From Streptomyces echinatus (GTDB lineage Bacteria; Actinomycetota; Actinomycetes; Streptomycetales; Streptomycetaceae), in NCBI RefSeq assembly GCF_014203595.1, contig NZ_JACHJK010000006.1, forward strand, positions 434,001 to 498,000: a stretch of DNA of 64,000 nt. Reading direction: 5' to 3'. Positions 1 to 8,808 of this stretch are shown here, piece by piece. How positions within the stretch are numbered: position 1 is the stretch's first letter; every line of letters starts with the position of its first letter. Under the pieces are notes generated by a model. It searched no databases, was not told the origin of the DNA, and saw only the letters and a program-made list of their open reading frames with translations. The position numbers were made by a program, and so were the translations under genes.

Positions 1-88
1 GGGCCTCGGCGAGCGGGGTGTTCAGGGCGGGTCCTTCCGGAGGTGATCACACGGTGCCCGCCCATGAAAACAGACGACCCGGAAGGCG
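1..88. other. Left-edge intergenic sequence, possible start of a leftward gene
   Basis: No gene can be called here. On the minus strand a GGAAGG sequence lies a few bases before a frame reading LNTPLAEA, which runs off the left edge. That frame would need a CTG start at about position 25. An alternative ATG at 65 gives an arginine-rich, unconvincing peptide. The most that can be said is that a leftward gene may begin here, upstream of the window edge. Confidence 0.15.
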
Positions 89-1327
89 CTACGAGGCCGG
101 GCTGCCCGCCGCGCCCAGGAACTCCGCCCAGCCGCCCGTGGGGGACTGACCGGGGGAGAGCGTGCGCAGCTTGCGCAGCACCACCGGGTCCTGCGCCTCC
201 AGCCAGGCCACGAGCTGCTTGAAGGACACGAAGCGCACGTCGTCGTGGGCCGCCATCTGCTGGACGGCCTCCTCGACGGCGTCCATGTAGATGCCGCCGT
301 TCCAGCGTTCGAAGTGGTTGCCGACGAAGAAGGGGGCGCGGTTGCTCTCGTAGGCCCGCCGGAATCCGGCCAGATAGGTGTCGCGGGCCTGGGCGCGCCA
401 GGCGTCGTACCGCGCGCGGTCCCCGAGCGGGTTGCCGCCGGACTGGTTGAACATCATGTTGTAGTCCATGGACAGCACCTGGAAGGAGTGTCCGGCGAAC
501 GGTATGGACTGCAGCGGGAAGTCCCAGATCCGGCCGCCCTGCACCTTGCCCGGCCAGATCTGCAGACCGCCGGGGGAGCTGGCGTCGTACGTCCAGCCGA
601 GCGCGGCGGCGGTGGGCAGCAGGCGCGCCTGGCCCTCCAGACAGGGGGTACGGCCGCCGGTCAGCTCCCTGCGGTAGTCGAAGGGCAGTGGTTCCAGGTC
701 GGTGAAGCCGGTGTTGGTCCGCCAGTGCGTGACGAAGTCCACCGCCTGCTCTATCTCGCTGCGCCACTCGGCCGGGGACCAGTTGCGCACCCCGGTCGCG
801 CCGCAGAAGTGCCCGTTGAAGTGGGTGCCGATCTCGTGGCCCTCCAGCCAGGCCGCCCGCACCTGCTGGAGCGTGGCGTGGATGTGCCGGTCGGCGAGGT
901 AGCCGATGTCGGAGGCGCCGACCGGGTGCTGCGGGGGCCGGTAGAGGTGCTTCTTGGACTCGGGCAGGGTGTAGATCCCGCTGAGGAAGAACGTCATCCT
1001 CGCGCCGTGGTCGGCGGCCACCTTGCGGAACCGGGAGAACAGCCGGTTGCTCAGCTCGCCCGCGCCGTCCCAGGAGAGCACCACGAACTGCGGGGGCCGT
1101 CGGCCCGCCTCCAGCCGGTCCGGCGTCGGCTGGTGCGGCTGGGCGCCGGTGTCGGCGGTGGAGCCGTCGCCGATCGGCTTCACGGGCCGGGCCTGCGTGG
1201 TGCCCTCGCCGTCCGCCTCCGCCGCGCCGGACCGGAGGCCGGTGCCGGAGGAACAGGCGGCCAGTGTCCCGAGGGCACCCGTCGCCGCCCCCGCCGTGAG
1301 CACCCGCCTGCGTGAGATCCCGCTCAT
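89..1327 (-). CDS. Tat-exported lipoprotein, polysaccharide deacetylase-like (NodB fold)
   Basis: The 412-residue product begins MSGISRRRVL, a twin-arginine signal, followed by a LAAC lipobox, so it is probably exported by Tat and lipid-anchored outside the membrane. The start is chosen because GGGGAGAAG lies directly upstream; a longer frame to 1486 would bury the signal peptide. The body resembles the NodB carbohydrate esterase 4 family: FVVLSWDGAG stands where TFDDGP is usual, and THFNGHF supplies the His pair of the metal site. The motif 1 Asp-Asp is reduced to a single Asp, so activity on a polysaccharide is uncertain. The gene stands alone. Confidence 0.72.
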   Translation of the reverse strand: MSGISRRRVLTAGAATGALGTLAACSSGTGLRSGAAEADGEGTTQARPVKPIGDGSTADTGAQPHQPTPDRLEAGRRPPQFVVLSWDGAGELSNRLFSRFRKVAADHGARMTFFLSGIYTLPESKKHLYRPPQHPVGASDIGYLADRHIHATLQQVRAAWLEGHEIGTHFNGHFCGATGVRNWSPAEWRSEIEQAVDFVTHWRTNTGFTDLEPLPFDYRRELTGGRTPCLEGQARLLPTAAALGWTYDASSPGGLQIWPGKVQGGRIWDFPLQSIPFAGHSFQVLSMDYNMMFNQSGGNPLGDRARYDAWRAQARDTYLAGFRRAYESNRAPFFVGNHFERWNGGIYMDAVEEAVQQMAAHDDVRFVSFKQLVAWLEAQDPVVLRKLRTLSPGQSPTGGWAEFLGAAGSPAS

Positions 1328-1468
1328 CTTCTCCCCGATTCCCTGGTCGTGGCCCTCGCGGGGCCCGTTCGCCGTGCGGTCGACCGGGTTCGATGACCGA
1401 GGACCGGGGAAAGATCGCGGCTGACGGCGCCTGTTGCCGTCCTGTGACGGTTGTGGCGCCGGCATGAC

Positions 1469-1507
1469 GAACCCCGCTGCCTTCACGGGGTGAGGGCAGC
1501 GGGGTTC
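1469..1507 (-). terminator. Hairpin terminator after the DUF4232 lipoprotein gene
   Basis: A perfect 13-bp inverted repeat (GAACCCCGCTGCC with its complement) has a 13-nt loop and sits about 40 bp past the stop of the minus-strand gene ending at 1550. It has no T-tract, which is common for Streptomyces terminators. Confidence 0.6.
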
Positions 1508-1549
1508 GGGCGGGGCTTGTGCGGGGTTCGTGCGGCGGGGGAGAGCCGC

Positions 1550-2248
1550 TCAGGGGGCGGCGCCGGGGCTGAGCACGGTCAGCCGCACGGACGAGGAGTT
1601 CCCGGCGACCGGCACCGGACCGCCCGGCCAGGCCACCTTCAGCGAGTCCCGCTCGTCGGGCGGGGTGACCAGCAGCGCGGCCGGCGTGGCCTGCTTCGCC
1701 CCGCTGACCTCCGGGTTGGAGAAGGTCAGTCCGGCCCAGGCGCTCTGGCCGGGCCTGAGTGTCACGGTCACCGCGGAGCCGGGCTCCCGCCGCGGGTCGG
1801 CGCCGAGCCGGCCGCCGGAGCCGTTCACGAAGGCCGCGCCCGGATAACCGCGCAGGGTGCAGGTGCGACCGGACGTGTTGGTGAGCACCACGGGGAAGTT
1901 CTCCTGGCCGGCGCCCGGGTCGTTACGGCCCACGGCGGCCCCCAGCTCGGAGGTGTGGCAGCGGGAACCGCCCGCCTGTGACGCCGTGCGCGTCGTGGCC
2001 GGTGTCGTACCGCCGCCCGCGGAGGCGGTCGACCTCGGGGCGGAGGCCGTGGGGGTGCCGGCCGGAACGGAGGCCGGGGCGGACGCGGAGCCGCTCTTGC
2101 CGTCCTGCGCGGGCGCGGCCGTACCGGAGGCCGTGATCGGCGGGCTGCCCGCCTCCTGGCCGTTGCCGCAGCCGGTCAGAAGGCCCAGCACGGCGACCGT
2201 GCCCACGAGCAGGGTCCCGTGCCGCGCGGACCGGGGGGTGTACACCAT
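1550..2248 (-). CDS. DUF4232 domain lipoprotein
   Basis: The 232-residue product starts MVYTPRSARHG, with a hydrophobic stretch and a LLTGC lipobox, indicating a lipid-anchored extracytoplasmic protein. A Ser/Thr/Ala/Gly-rich spacer of about 70 residues follows. The C-terminal 130 residues resemble DUF4232: a Cys near CHTSELGAAVG, the pattern VVLTNTSGRTCTLRGYPG and a final beta-rich segment. ATG at 2248 is preferred over GTG at 2260 because AGGAG lies 11 nt before the ATG and would abut the GTG. The family has no established reaction. The Ser/Thr kinase gene lies upstream on the same strand across about 150 bp. Confidence 0.75.
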   Translation of the reverse strand: MVYTPRSARHGTLLVGTVAVLGLLTGCGNGQEAGSPPITASGTAAPAQDGKSGSASAPASVPAGTPTASAPRSTASAGGGTTPATTRTASQAGGSRCHTSELGAAVGRNDPGAGQENFPVVLTNTSGRTCTLRGYPGAAFVNGSGGRLGADPRREPGSAVTVTLRPGQSAWAGLTFSNPEVSGAKQATPAALLVTPPDERDSLKVAWPGGPVPVAGNSSSVRLTVLSPGAAP

Positions 2249-2400
2249 GTCGCTCAACACTCCTGGAAGGTCACGGCACGCGCCCGGGACGCGTGCCTAC
2301 GGCGCCGGGTGCGCCGTCACCACGGTCCGATGCGCGAAGCGTCGGAAAAGTTCGGGACTCGTGGGTTCCTTTCCCCGACTCGGCCCTCCCCAGGCCCCTT

Positions 2401-3792
2401 TCAGGACACCCGAAGCGAACGGAGTACGCCGTCGGTGGCGTCGCCGTCACCCCGCTGGCGGACCTGCACGTACACCTGCGGCCGTGCGGCGCCGTCCGCC
2501 GGCACCAGCGCGGACTCGGTGACCGAGCCGCCGTCCGGGCAGTCGCTCCAGGACCGGACCAGTCCGTGCCAGTCGGCGTCCCCGAAGGCACGGGCACCCG
2601 CGTAGCGGCAGCCGGTGTGCGCGAGGCCCCGGACCCCGGCCGTGACGTCGCCGTGCGTGCTGACCCCGGCGAACACGCCGTCCACGGCCGCCTTCAGATC
2701 GGACCAGTGGGTCAGGTCGTCGGCCACCACCAGGCCCGGCTCGTGTCCCGCCGTCAGCCCGAGCGCGTGCGGGTCCCAGCCGGAGTCGCGCAGCTCACGG
2801 CCCCAGCCGGCCGGCACCTGGAGGCTCACCCGCCCACTGGCGTCCGTGACCCGTACCTGGTCGTCCGTGCCGCCGCCCCGGTGCAGTGCCACGGTCACCG
2901 TGACCGCGGCGGCCGTGGCGGCGAGGGCCGCGGCGAGGACGAGGGTCACCGTGTCGAGCCGGCCGCGCACCCCGTCCAGCCGCCGCGCGGGCCGCGCCGA
3001 CGGCCCCGCGGCCAGCCGGTCCAGCTCCCGCGCGAACGCCGGGGCGCCCGGCCAGCGCCGCGCCCGGTCCGGCTCCAGCGCGCGCAGCAGCGCCCGCTCC
3101 ACGTCCTCGCCGAGCTCCGGCCGCAGCCGCCGGGGCGGCACCACCTTTCCGGGCGGCCCCGGCACGGTCCCGGTGAGCAGTTCGTAGCCGACGGCGCCGA
3201 GACTGTAGACGTCGGCTCGCTCGTCGATGCCCTCGCCGGGTTCCGCCTGTTCCGGTGGCTGGTAGCCCGCCGAACCCGCGGCCAGGGTCAGCACCGAGGC
3301 CTGCGCGAGGCTCTTGGCCAGGCCCAGGTCGGCCAGCAGCACCCGCCGGGTGCCGTCCGGGGCGGTGTGCAGCAGCACGTTGGTCGGCTTGATGTCGCGG
3401 TGCACGATGCCGGCCTCGTGCAGCGCGGCGGCGCTGCGCGCGGCCTCGGCCGTCAGCGCGAGCGCGTCCCGCACCGGCAGCGGGCCGCCCGCCAGCAGAT
3501 CGGCGAGAGTGCCGCCGCCGGCGTACTCCATGACGAAGTACGGCCTGCCGTCGGGGAGTTCCCCGATGTCGTAGACCTGCACCACCCGGCTGGAGCCGGC
3601 CCGGCGCAGCAGCCGCGCCTCGGACAGGAAACGTTCCCTGATGTCGAGCCGGTGCGCCCAGTTCTCGGCGAGGACCTTCACCGCCACGGGCGCCTGGAGC
3701 TCGGGGTCGTGGGCGAGCCACACCGTGGCGAAGGCGCCGCTGCCCAGCGGCCGTTCGAGGCGGTGGCGGCCGATCCGCTCCAGGGGGTGCAT
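2401..3792 (-). CDS. Membrane-anchored Hanks-type serine/threonine protein kinase
   Basis: The 463-residue protein carries an N-terminal kinase domain (about residues 8-265). The glycine loop is GSGAFATVW, the ATP-anchoring Lys is at about 39 in VAVKVL, the catalytic loop is HRDIKPTN (Asp about 133), and DLG (about 155) replaces DFG, as often in bacterial kinases. A single membrane helix spans about 280-303, and the last 160 residues should lie outside the cell. That sensor segment contains no PASTA repeats and is not recognised. The gene is divergent from the ECF sigma gene with under 50 bp between starts, so the two probably share a regulatory region. The phosphorylation target is unknown. 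Confidence 0.88.
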   Translation of the reverse strand: MHPLERIGRHRLERPLGSGAFATVWLAHDPELQAPVAVKVLAENWAHRLDIRERFLSEARLLRRAGSSRVVQVYDIGELPDGRPYFVMEYAGGGTLADLLAGGPLPVRDALALTAEAARSAAALHEAGIVHRDIKPTNVLLHTAPDGTRRVLLADLGLAKSLAQASVLTLAAGSAGYQPPEQAEPGEGIDERADVYSLGAVGYELLTGTVPGPPGKVVPPRRLRPELGEDVERALLRALEPDRARRWPGAPAFARELDRLAAGPSARPARRLDGVRGRLDTVTLVLAAALAATAAAVTVTVALHRGGGTDDQVRVTDASGRVSLQVPAGWGRELRDSGWDPHALGLTAGHEPGLVVADDLTHWSDLKAAVDGVFAGVSTHGDVTAGVRGLAHTGCRYAGARAFGDADWHGLVRSWSDCPDGGSVTESALVPADGAARPQVYVQVRQRGDGDATDGVLRSLRVS

Positions 3793-3839
3793 ACGACTAT
3801 CATGCCTGGCCTGAGATCGACTTGGAGGGGGGCCGTTCC

Positions 3840-4388
3840 GTGCAGGACCAGGCGCCGATGGAAGACCTCGCCCGGCGTGCCGCCGCCGGTGACAGCGTGG
3901 CTCTGGACCGGCTGCTGACCGAGATCCGGCCCGAGACGCTGCGCCGCTGTGCGCGTTTCCTGCCCTGCCGGGAGGACGCCGAGGAGGCGGCGCAGGACGT
4001 GCTGCTTCAAGTGGCCCGGCACATCTCCGGCTTCGAGGGCCGCAGCCGCTTCGGTACCTGGCTGTACACCGTCGTCGCCAACTGCTGCCGGCAGAAGTAC
4101 CGCGAGCTGAAGCGGCGGGCCGCGGAACAGCCGGTCGTCATCGAGCCCGCGCACGCCGTCGACCCGCGCACCACCAGCGTGATCGCCGGCTCCCGGGTGG
4201 ATCTGCTGGAGGCCCTGGAGCGGCTGGAGCGGGAACATCCGCACCTGGTGGCGCCGCTGGTGTACCGGGACATCTGCCAGCTGGACTACGCCGAGGCCGC
4301 CGAGCGCGCCGGCATCCCGCTCGGCACGCTCAAGTCCCGCCTGCACGAAGCCCGCAAGCAGGTACGCCCCTGGCTGACGGCCTCCTGA
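3840..4388 (+). CDS. ECF-type RNA polymerase sigma factor
   Basis: The 182-residue product is an extracytoplasmic-function sigma factor that would direct RNA polymerase to a small set of promoters. Region 2 is visible in CREDAEEAAQDVLLQVARH and FEGRSRFGTWLYTVVANCCR. Region 4 is in the C-terminal part with the helix-turn-helix YAEAAERAGIPLGTLKSRLH. The GTG at 3840 is chosen because GGAGGGG ends about 8 nt upstream; the TTG at 3822 overlaps that site. No cognate anti-sigma gene is adjacent; instead a membrane Ser/Thr kinase is divergent, a possible partner in signalling. It converges on the SpoIIE phosphatase gene. Confidence 0.88.
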   Translation: MQDQAPMEDLARRAAAGDSVALDRLLTEIRPETLRRCARFLPCREDAEEAAQDVLLQVARHISGFEGRSRFGTWLYTVVANCCRQKYRELKRRAAEQPVVIEPAHAVDPRTTSVIAGSRVDLLEALERLEREHPHLVAPLVYRDICQLDYAEAAERAGIPLGTLKSRLHEARKQVRPWLTAS

Positions 4389-4445
4389 GCCCTGCCGCCC
4401 GGCGGAGCCGCAGGCCCCGTCGAGTCGCGCGGGCCCTGCCGAGCC

Positions 4446-6827
4446 CTACTGGTCCTCTTCGAACAGCGGCAGTTCGGCCCAGATGGTCTTGCCCTCCGCG
4501 GTGTGCCGGCTGCCCCAGCGCTGGGTGAGCTGGGCGACCAGCAGCAGGCCCCGGCCGCCCTCGTCGAAGATCTTGGCCCGGCGCAGGTGCGGGGCGGTGT
4601 GGCTGGTGTCGGAGACCTCGCAGATCAGCGTGGTCGCGTCGTGGATCAGCCGGAGCCGGATCGGGTGGGAGCCGTACCGGATGGCGTTGGTGACCAGCTC
4701 GCTGACCACCAGCTCGGTCGTGAACGACGCCTCGCTCAGCGACCAGTCGTCCAGCTTCTCCACCACCTGCTTGCGGATCGGCGCGACCAGCGCCGGGTCG
4801 GCGGGAATGTCCCAGGTCGCGACCTGGTCGGCGGGCAGGCCCTGGGTGCGGGCGACCAGCAGCGCCACGTCGTCGGCGGCACCGCCGGAGGGGAGCAGGG
4901 AGTGCAGGACGCGGTCGCAGGTCGTGTCCAGCGAGTCCGTGTCCTGCCCGAGCGCCTGGTACAGCAGCTCACGACTGGCGTCCCCGTCCCGGTCCCGGGC
5001 CAGCACCAGGCCGTCGGTGTACAGGGCGAGGACGGTGCCCTCGGGCAGTTCCACCTCGGCGGACTCGAACGGCAGCCCGCCGACGCCCAGCGGGGGACCG
5101 GCGGGCAGGTCGAGCAGGCACGGCCGGCCGCCGGGGCGCATCAGGACGGGCGCCGGATGACCGGCGCGGGCCACCGTGCAGCGCCGGGACACCGGGTCGT
5201 AGACGGCGTACAGACAGGTCGCGCCGACCTCGCCGGGGCTGCCCTCGCCGCCGGACTCGTCCGAGAGCCGCAGCACCAGATCGTCGAGGTGGGTCAGCAG
5301 TTCGTCCGGGGCCAGGTCGATGTCCGCCAGGGTGCGGACGGCGGTGCGCAGCCGGCCCATGGTGGCGGAGGCCTGGATGCCGTGCCCGACCACGTCCCCG
5401 ACCACCATCGCCACCCGCATCCCGGACAGCGGGATCACGTCGAACCAGTCGCCGCCCACGCCGGCGCGCGCGGCCGGCAGATAGCGGGAGGAGGCCTCCA
5501 GCGCCGCTGTGCGCGGCAGCGAGCGGGGCAGCAGGCTGCGCTGCAGCGCGAGCGCGGTCTCCCGCTCGCGCGAGTAGCGGCGGGCGTTGTCGATGCAGAC
5601 CGCGGCCCGCGTGGTGATCTCCTCGGCCAGCAGCACATCGTCCGCGGTGAACGCGTCCCGGCGCCGGTGCCGGGTGAGCACCGCGACCCCGAGGGTCAGC
5701 CCGCGCGCCTGGACCGGCACCGACATCGAGGAGTGGATGCCGAACTCCCGTACCCGCTCGCCGCGCTCGCCGTGCCAGCTCAGCCACTGGTCCATGTCAC
5801 CGGTCGCCAGTGAGGTGACGAGGGTCCGGCCGGCCGTCATCGAGTCGGCCTGGGGGGAGAAGTGCGGGTACTCCTCCGTCCGCCCGGGACTGATCACCGC
5901 CTCCGGCACGCCGCGCAGCACCGACTGGTGGGCGGCGCGGCGCAGCCGCACCGGCGCGGTGACACGGGCCGGGGGCTCGCCGCCGTACTCCTGGGGGTCG
6001 AGCAGGTCGATGGTGACGAAGTCGGCGAGCGCGGGCACGCACACGTCCGCCAGCTCCTGAGCGGTGCGGGTGACGTCGAGCGTGGTCCCGATGCGCACGC
6101 TGGCCTCGTTGACCAGCTGCAGCCGTTGCCGGGCCCGCCGGCTGTCGGTGACGTCGTGCGCGGACATGCACACGCCGCGCACCCGGCCCGCCGCGTCCCG
6201 GACCGGAACCAGCCGGGCGAGCCAGGCGTGGGCCCGGTCCTCGTCGCCGGCGCGCAGCGGGGTCTGCACGTCCAGCGGCCGGCCCGACGTCAGCACCCGG
6301 AGCAGGTCCTGCTCCAGCTCCTCGCTCTGCGCCCGGCCGCCGATCTCCGTGAGCCGGAGCCCCCGTACCCGCTCCTCGGGCAGCCCGACGACGGCGGCCA
6401 TCGCCTCGTTCATCCGGCGCAGCCGCAGCCGGTCGTCGTACACGGCGATCGCGCAGGGCGACTGGATCAGGCCCGCCTCGGCCAGCGGGTCGAGCGTTGC
6501 GGGCGCCTCCGCGCCGTCGAGCGGGGTGACCACGAGCCAGTCGCCCGGGTGCCCGTCGTGCGGCGGGCGGTGGTGGGCGAGCAGCCACACCGAGAGGGCG
6601 CGGCCGTCCCGGTGGCGCAGTCCCACCGTTCCCTGCCAGCGGGAGCCCGTGGGCAGGGCCGGGGTGCCGGCGCCGGCCAGCAGTTCGGCGGCGGGACGGC
6701 CCAGGACGGCGTCCGCCGGGTGGCCGAGCAGACGCCGTGCGCCCTCGTTCCACTCCGTCAGCGTGCCCTCGTCGTCGATGACGGCCCGGGCCGTCGCCGC
6801 ATCGTCGAACGGAAAGACCCGGCTCAT
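4446..6827 (-). CDS. PAS-GAF-SpoIIE phosphatase with C-terminal anti-sigma kinase domain
   Basis: This 793-residue cytoplasmic signalling protein has two PAS-like segments (about residues 10-110 and 125-230), a GAF domain (about 245-420) and a PP2C/SpoIIE phosphatase domain (about 430-640, with GGDWFDVIPL, VVGDVVGHG and LYTDGL). It ends in an HATPase_c domain (about 670-790, SELVTNAIRYGS and GGRGLLLV). The pairing of phosphatase with RsbW-like kinase in one chain is common in Streptomyces and suggests partner-switching control of a sigma factor or anti-sigma antagonist. The start at 6827 follows GGGAG; a frame to 6902 lacks a better site. An ECF-type promoter lies just upstream. Confidence 0.85.
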   Translation of the reverse strand: MSRVFPFDDAATARAVIDDEGTLTEWNEGARRLLGHPADAVLGRPAAELLAGAGTPALPTGSRWQGTVGLRHRDGRALSVWLLAHHRPPHDGHPGDWLVVTPLDGAEAPATLDPLAEAGLIQSPCAIAVYDDRLRLRRMNEAMAAVVGLPEERVRGLRLTEIGGRAQSEELEQDLLRVLTSGRPLDVQTPLRAGDEDRAHAWLARLVPVRDAAGRVRGVCMSAHDVTDSRRARQRLQLVNEASVRIGTTLDVTRTAQELADVCVPALADFVTIDLLDPQEYGGEPPARVTAPVRLRRAAHQSVLRGVPEAVISPGRTEEYPHFSPQADSMTAGRTLVTSLATGDMDQWLSWHGERGERVREFGIHSSMSVPVQARGLTLGVAVLTRHRRRDAFTADDVLLAEEITTRAAVCIDNARRYSRERETALALQRSLLPRSLPRTAALEASSRYLPAARAGVGGDWFDVIPLSGMRVAMVVGDVVGHGIQASATMGRLRTAVRTLADIDLAPDELLTHLDDLVLRLSDESGGEGSPGEVGATCLYAVYDPVSRRCTVARAGHPAPVLMRPGGRPCLLDLPAGPPLGVGGLPFESAEVELPEGTVLALYTDGLVLARDRDGDASRELLYQALGQDTDSLDTTCDRVLHSLLPSGGAADDVALLVARTQGLPADQVATWDIPADPALVAPIRKQVVEKLDDWSLSEASFTTELVVSELVTNAIRYGSHPIRLRLIHDATTLICEVSDTSHTAPHLRRAKIFDEGGRGLLLVAQLTQRWGSRHTAEGKTIWAELPLFEEDQ

Positions 6828-6858
6828 CGTCGCCGCTCCCAAACGCACACTCACAGTG

Positions 6859-6882
6859 AACGGGTGACACCACTCGTGTTCC
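6859..6882 (-). promoter_or_regulatory. Possible ECF sigma promoter for the SpoIIE phosphatase gene
   Basis: On the minus strand GGAAC is followed after 15 bp by CGTT, the general ECF sigma pattern. The -10 element ends about 32 nt before the chosen ATG. The rest of the gap up to 7130 holds nothing else I recognise. The ECF gene at 3840 is a candidate regulator, but this is inference. Confidence 0.35.
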
Positions 6883-7130
6883 AGCGTAGTGCCTTCGGAC
6901 ACTCCGCGGACGCCGTCCGGGGCCGCGCGGCCGACCGGTCGAACGCGGTCACGATCCGGGCGCGGGGGGAAATCCGGCCGGTCCGGGAACGAGAGCGGCC
7001 ACGGTCTTTCGAGCCGTTGATGATCGCGTACGACTGGACGCCAGAATCCGGTCGTTCACGATCAGTTGTGAGTACGTCCGGAACCCGATGGCCCTCGTCG
7101 ACAACGGCCGCGGGCGCGGGCCCCGGCCGG

Positions 7131-7853
7131 TCAGGCCGCGTCGTGGAAGACCAGGCCGAGCGTCCGCCGCCGCCCGGACCGCACGGTGCTCACCCCGTGC
7201 CGCACGGCCCCGGCCGACCAGCCGCGGCGCGTGCGCAGGGGACGGTCCCGGGTGGTGAACACCAGCCCGTGCCCCTGCCGCAGCACGCTCGCCGTGCCCC
7301 GTGACTGGGCACGCGGGCGCTGCTCCACCATGAGGAACTCGCCACCGGTGTAGTCGGTGCCGTGCGCGTCCAGCGCGATCACCACCTGCAGCGGGAAGAC
7401 CAGCTCGCCGAACACGTCCCGGTGCAGGGCGTTCCAGTCGCCCGGCCCGTAGCTGAGCAGGATCTGCGCCGACCGGTCCTGGCCGGCCGCGTGGCAGCGG
7501 TCCAGCCACTCGTCGAGCGAGTCGGGCCAGGGGGCCGGGCGGTCCAGCCGGGCCGCCCAGTCCCGGGCGACCGGCAGCAGACGGGGATAGAGCGCGGCCC
7601 GCAACGCCGCGACGGGGGCGGGCAGGTCATGGGTGAAGTAGCGGTACTCGCCGGAGCCGAACCGGTGCCGGGCCAGGTCGACCGTGGTGCGGAACAGCTC
7701 CGGCTTCTCGTACAGGGCGGCAAGGTCCGCGCACTCGGCGGGCGTCAGCAGCTCCTCGGTGGGTGCGCTGCCGTGCTCGTCCAGCCCGGCGGCCAGCGTG
7801 GTCCAGTCGGTGCGGGCCGCCCGGCGGCGGACCTCGGCACGGGTGGGCGTCAT
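7131..7853 (-). CDS. 2OG-Fe(II) oxygenase, probably linked to alkylation repair
   Basis: The 240-residue protein fits the 2-oxoglutarate/Fe(II)-dependent dioxygenase superfamily. The iron-binding facial triad is readable as HRD (His about 144, Asp about 146) and a distal His at about 219 in AVRHGVS, with arginines at about 225-230 available for 2-oxoglutarate. The substrate is not evident. The gene begins 11 nt after the stop of the Ogt methyltransferase gene, with GAGGGGAGG as the ribosome site, so the two are co-transcribed. That pairing suggests a role in alkylation damage, like AlkB, although overall sequence does not identify it as AlkB. Confidence 0.78.
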   Translation of the reverse strand: MTPTRAEVRRRAARTDWTTLAAGLDEHGSAPTEELLTPAECADLAALYEKPELFRTTVDLARHRFGSGEYRYFTHDLPAPVAALRAALYPRLLPVARDWAARLDRPAPWPDSLDEWLDRCHAAGQDRSAQILLSYGPGDWNALHRDVFGELVFPLQVVIALDAHGTDYTGGEFLMVEQRPRAQSRGTASVLRQGHGLVFTTRDRPLRTRRGWSAGAVRHGVSTVRSGRRRTLGLVFHDAA

Positions 7854-7864
7854 GGGTCCTCCCC

Positions 7865-8404
7865 TCACAGCAGGGTCGGCTGCAGCGCGCCCTCGTGGGT
7901 GAGCAGCCATCGCTTGTTCTCGATCCCTCCCGCGTATCCGCGCAGCGAGCCGTCCGCGCCGATCACCCGGTGGCACGGGCGGAGCAGGAGGAGCGGATTC
8001 GCGCCGAGGGCCCGGCCCACCGAGCGGATCTCGGAGCGGGGCACACCGAGCCGGACGGCCAGCTCGCCGTACGTCGTCGTCGTGCCGTACGGGACGTCGT
8101 CCAGCGCCTGCCACACGGCGTGCTGGAAGGGACTGCCCGCAGGGGAGAGCGGCAGGCCGAAGCGGGTGCGACGGCCCGCGAAGTAGGCGTCCAGCTGCCG
8201 GTGCGCCTCGGCGAACGGCCGGTCGTCGCGGACCTCGGTCCGGGCCTCGGGCGCGTCGCGCCGGCCGGGCAGGGACAGCGAGGTGAGGCTCAGGTCGCCG
8301 GCCGGGGACACGGAGCCGGTCAGCCGCAGGTCGCCCAGCGGGCTCGCGTGGACGGTGCGGACAGTGCGGACGGTGGGGGCGGTGTGGACGGTGTACGTCG
8401 CCAT
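7865..8404 (-). CDS. ogt: Methylated-DNA--protein-cysteine S-methyltransferase
   Basis: The 179-residue protein transfers alkyl groups from O6-alkylguanine in DNA to its own cysteine, a suicidal repair reaction. The acceptor is Cys144 in the hallmark LLRPCHRVIG, preceded by the helix-turn-helix region with VPYGTTTTYGELA. The start at 8404 follows AGGAGGACCG, 1-2 nt from the ideal spacing; frames extending to 8506 have no support. The N-terminus holds an odd Thr/Val/Arg run (TVRTVRTV) encoded by short GGACGGTGC-like repeats. It is the first gene of a two-gene operon with the downstream 2OG oxygenase. Confidence 0.92.
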   Translation of the reverse strand: MATYTVHTAPTVRTVRTVHASPLGDLRLTGSVSPAGDLSLTSLSLPGRRDAPEARTEVRDDRPFAEAHRQLDAYFAGRRTRFGLPLSPAGSPFQHAVWQALDDVPYGTTTTYGELAVRLGVPRSEIRSVGRALGANPLLLLRPCHRVIGADGSLRGYAGGIENKRWLLTHEGALQPTLL

Positions 8405-8565
8405 CGGTCCTCCTCGGGTTGTTCCGTGCTGTCGAGTCTGCTGCGCCGCGCGCCGTGTCACCGGCGGGAATCGGACATGGCCCTCTCCGCTCTCCGGTAC
8501 CGTCACGGATGCCTTCCGACCTGCGGATATTTACGCGTGAGTACCCGAGCGGTACCGTGTGGGAC

Positions 8566-8805
8566 ATGCCAGCTCTCAACGTGGAGTTCAGCGAACGGGA
8601 ACTAGAGGACCTGCGGCAGATCGCCAAGGAGCGCGGTACGTCGATGAAGGCCCTCGTGCGCGAGGCCGCCGCCGCCGACATCGCCCGGCACCGGGCCCTG
8701 CAGGAGGGCGCCGAGGCGTTCCGCCGCTTCTTCGCCGGCCATGCCGAGGAGTTCGCGGCGGCCTTCCCCGACGACGAGCGTCCCGCCAGGGGCGAGGCCG
8801 CCTGA
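8566..8805 (+). CDS. Small RHH-like antitoxin
   Basis: The 79-residue product begins MPALNVEFSERELEDLRQIA. Its pattern is a beta strand followed by two helices, with KERGTSMKALVREAA in the second part, typical of ribbon-helix-helix antitoxins that bind their own promoter as dimers. The C-terminal half is helical and acidic and would wrap the toxin. It precedes the Fic-like toxin gene by only 3 nt, the usual antitoxin-first order. There is no strong Shine-Dalgarno site before the ATG. The repeat GTACC...GGTACC about 15-25 nt upstream could be part of an operator, which is speculative. Confidence 0.7.
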   Translation: MPALNVEFSERELEDLRQIAKERGTSMKALVREAAAADIARHRALQEGAEAFRRFFAGHAEEFAAAFPDDERPARGEAA

Positions 8806-8808
8806 GCG

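Noticed and set aside
2341..2369. ECF-type promoter before the DUF4232 gene
   Set aside because: GGAAC is present on the minus strand, but no CGTT or CGTC lies at 15-17 bp; the nearest similar bases are too far away.
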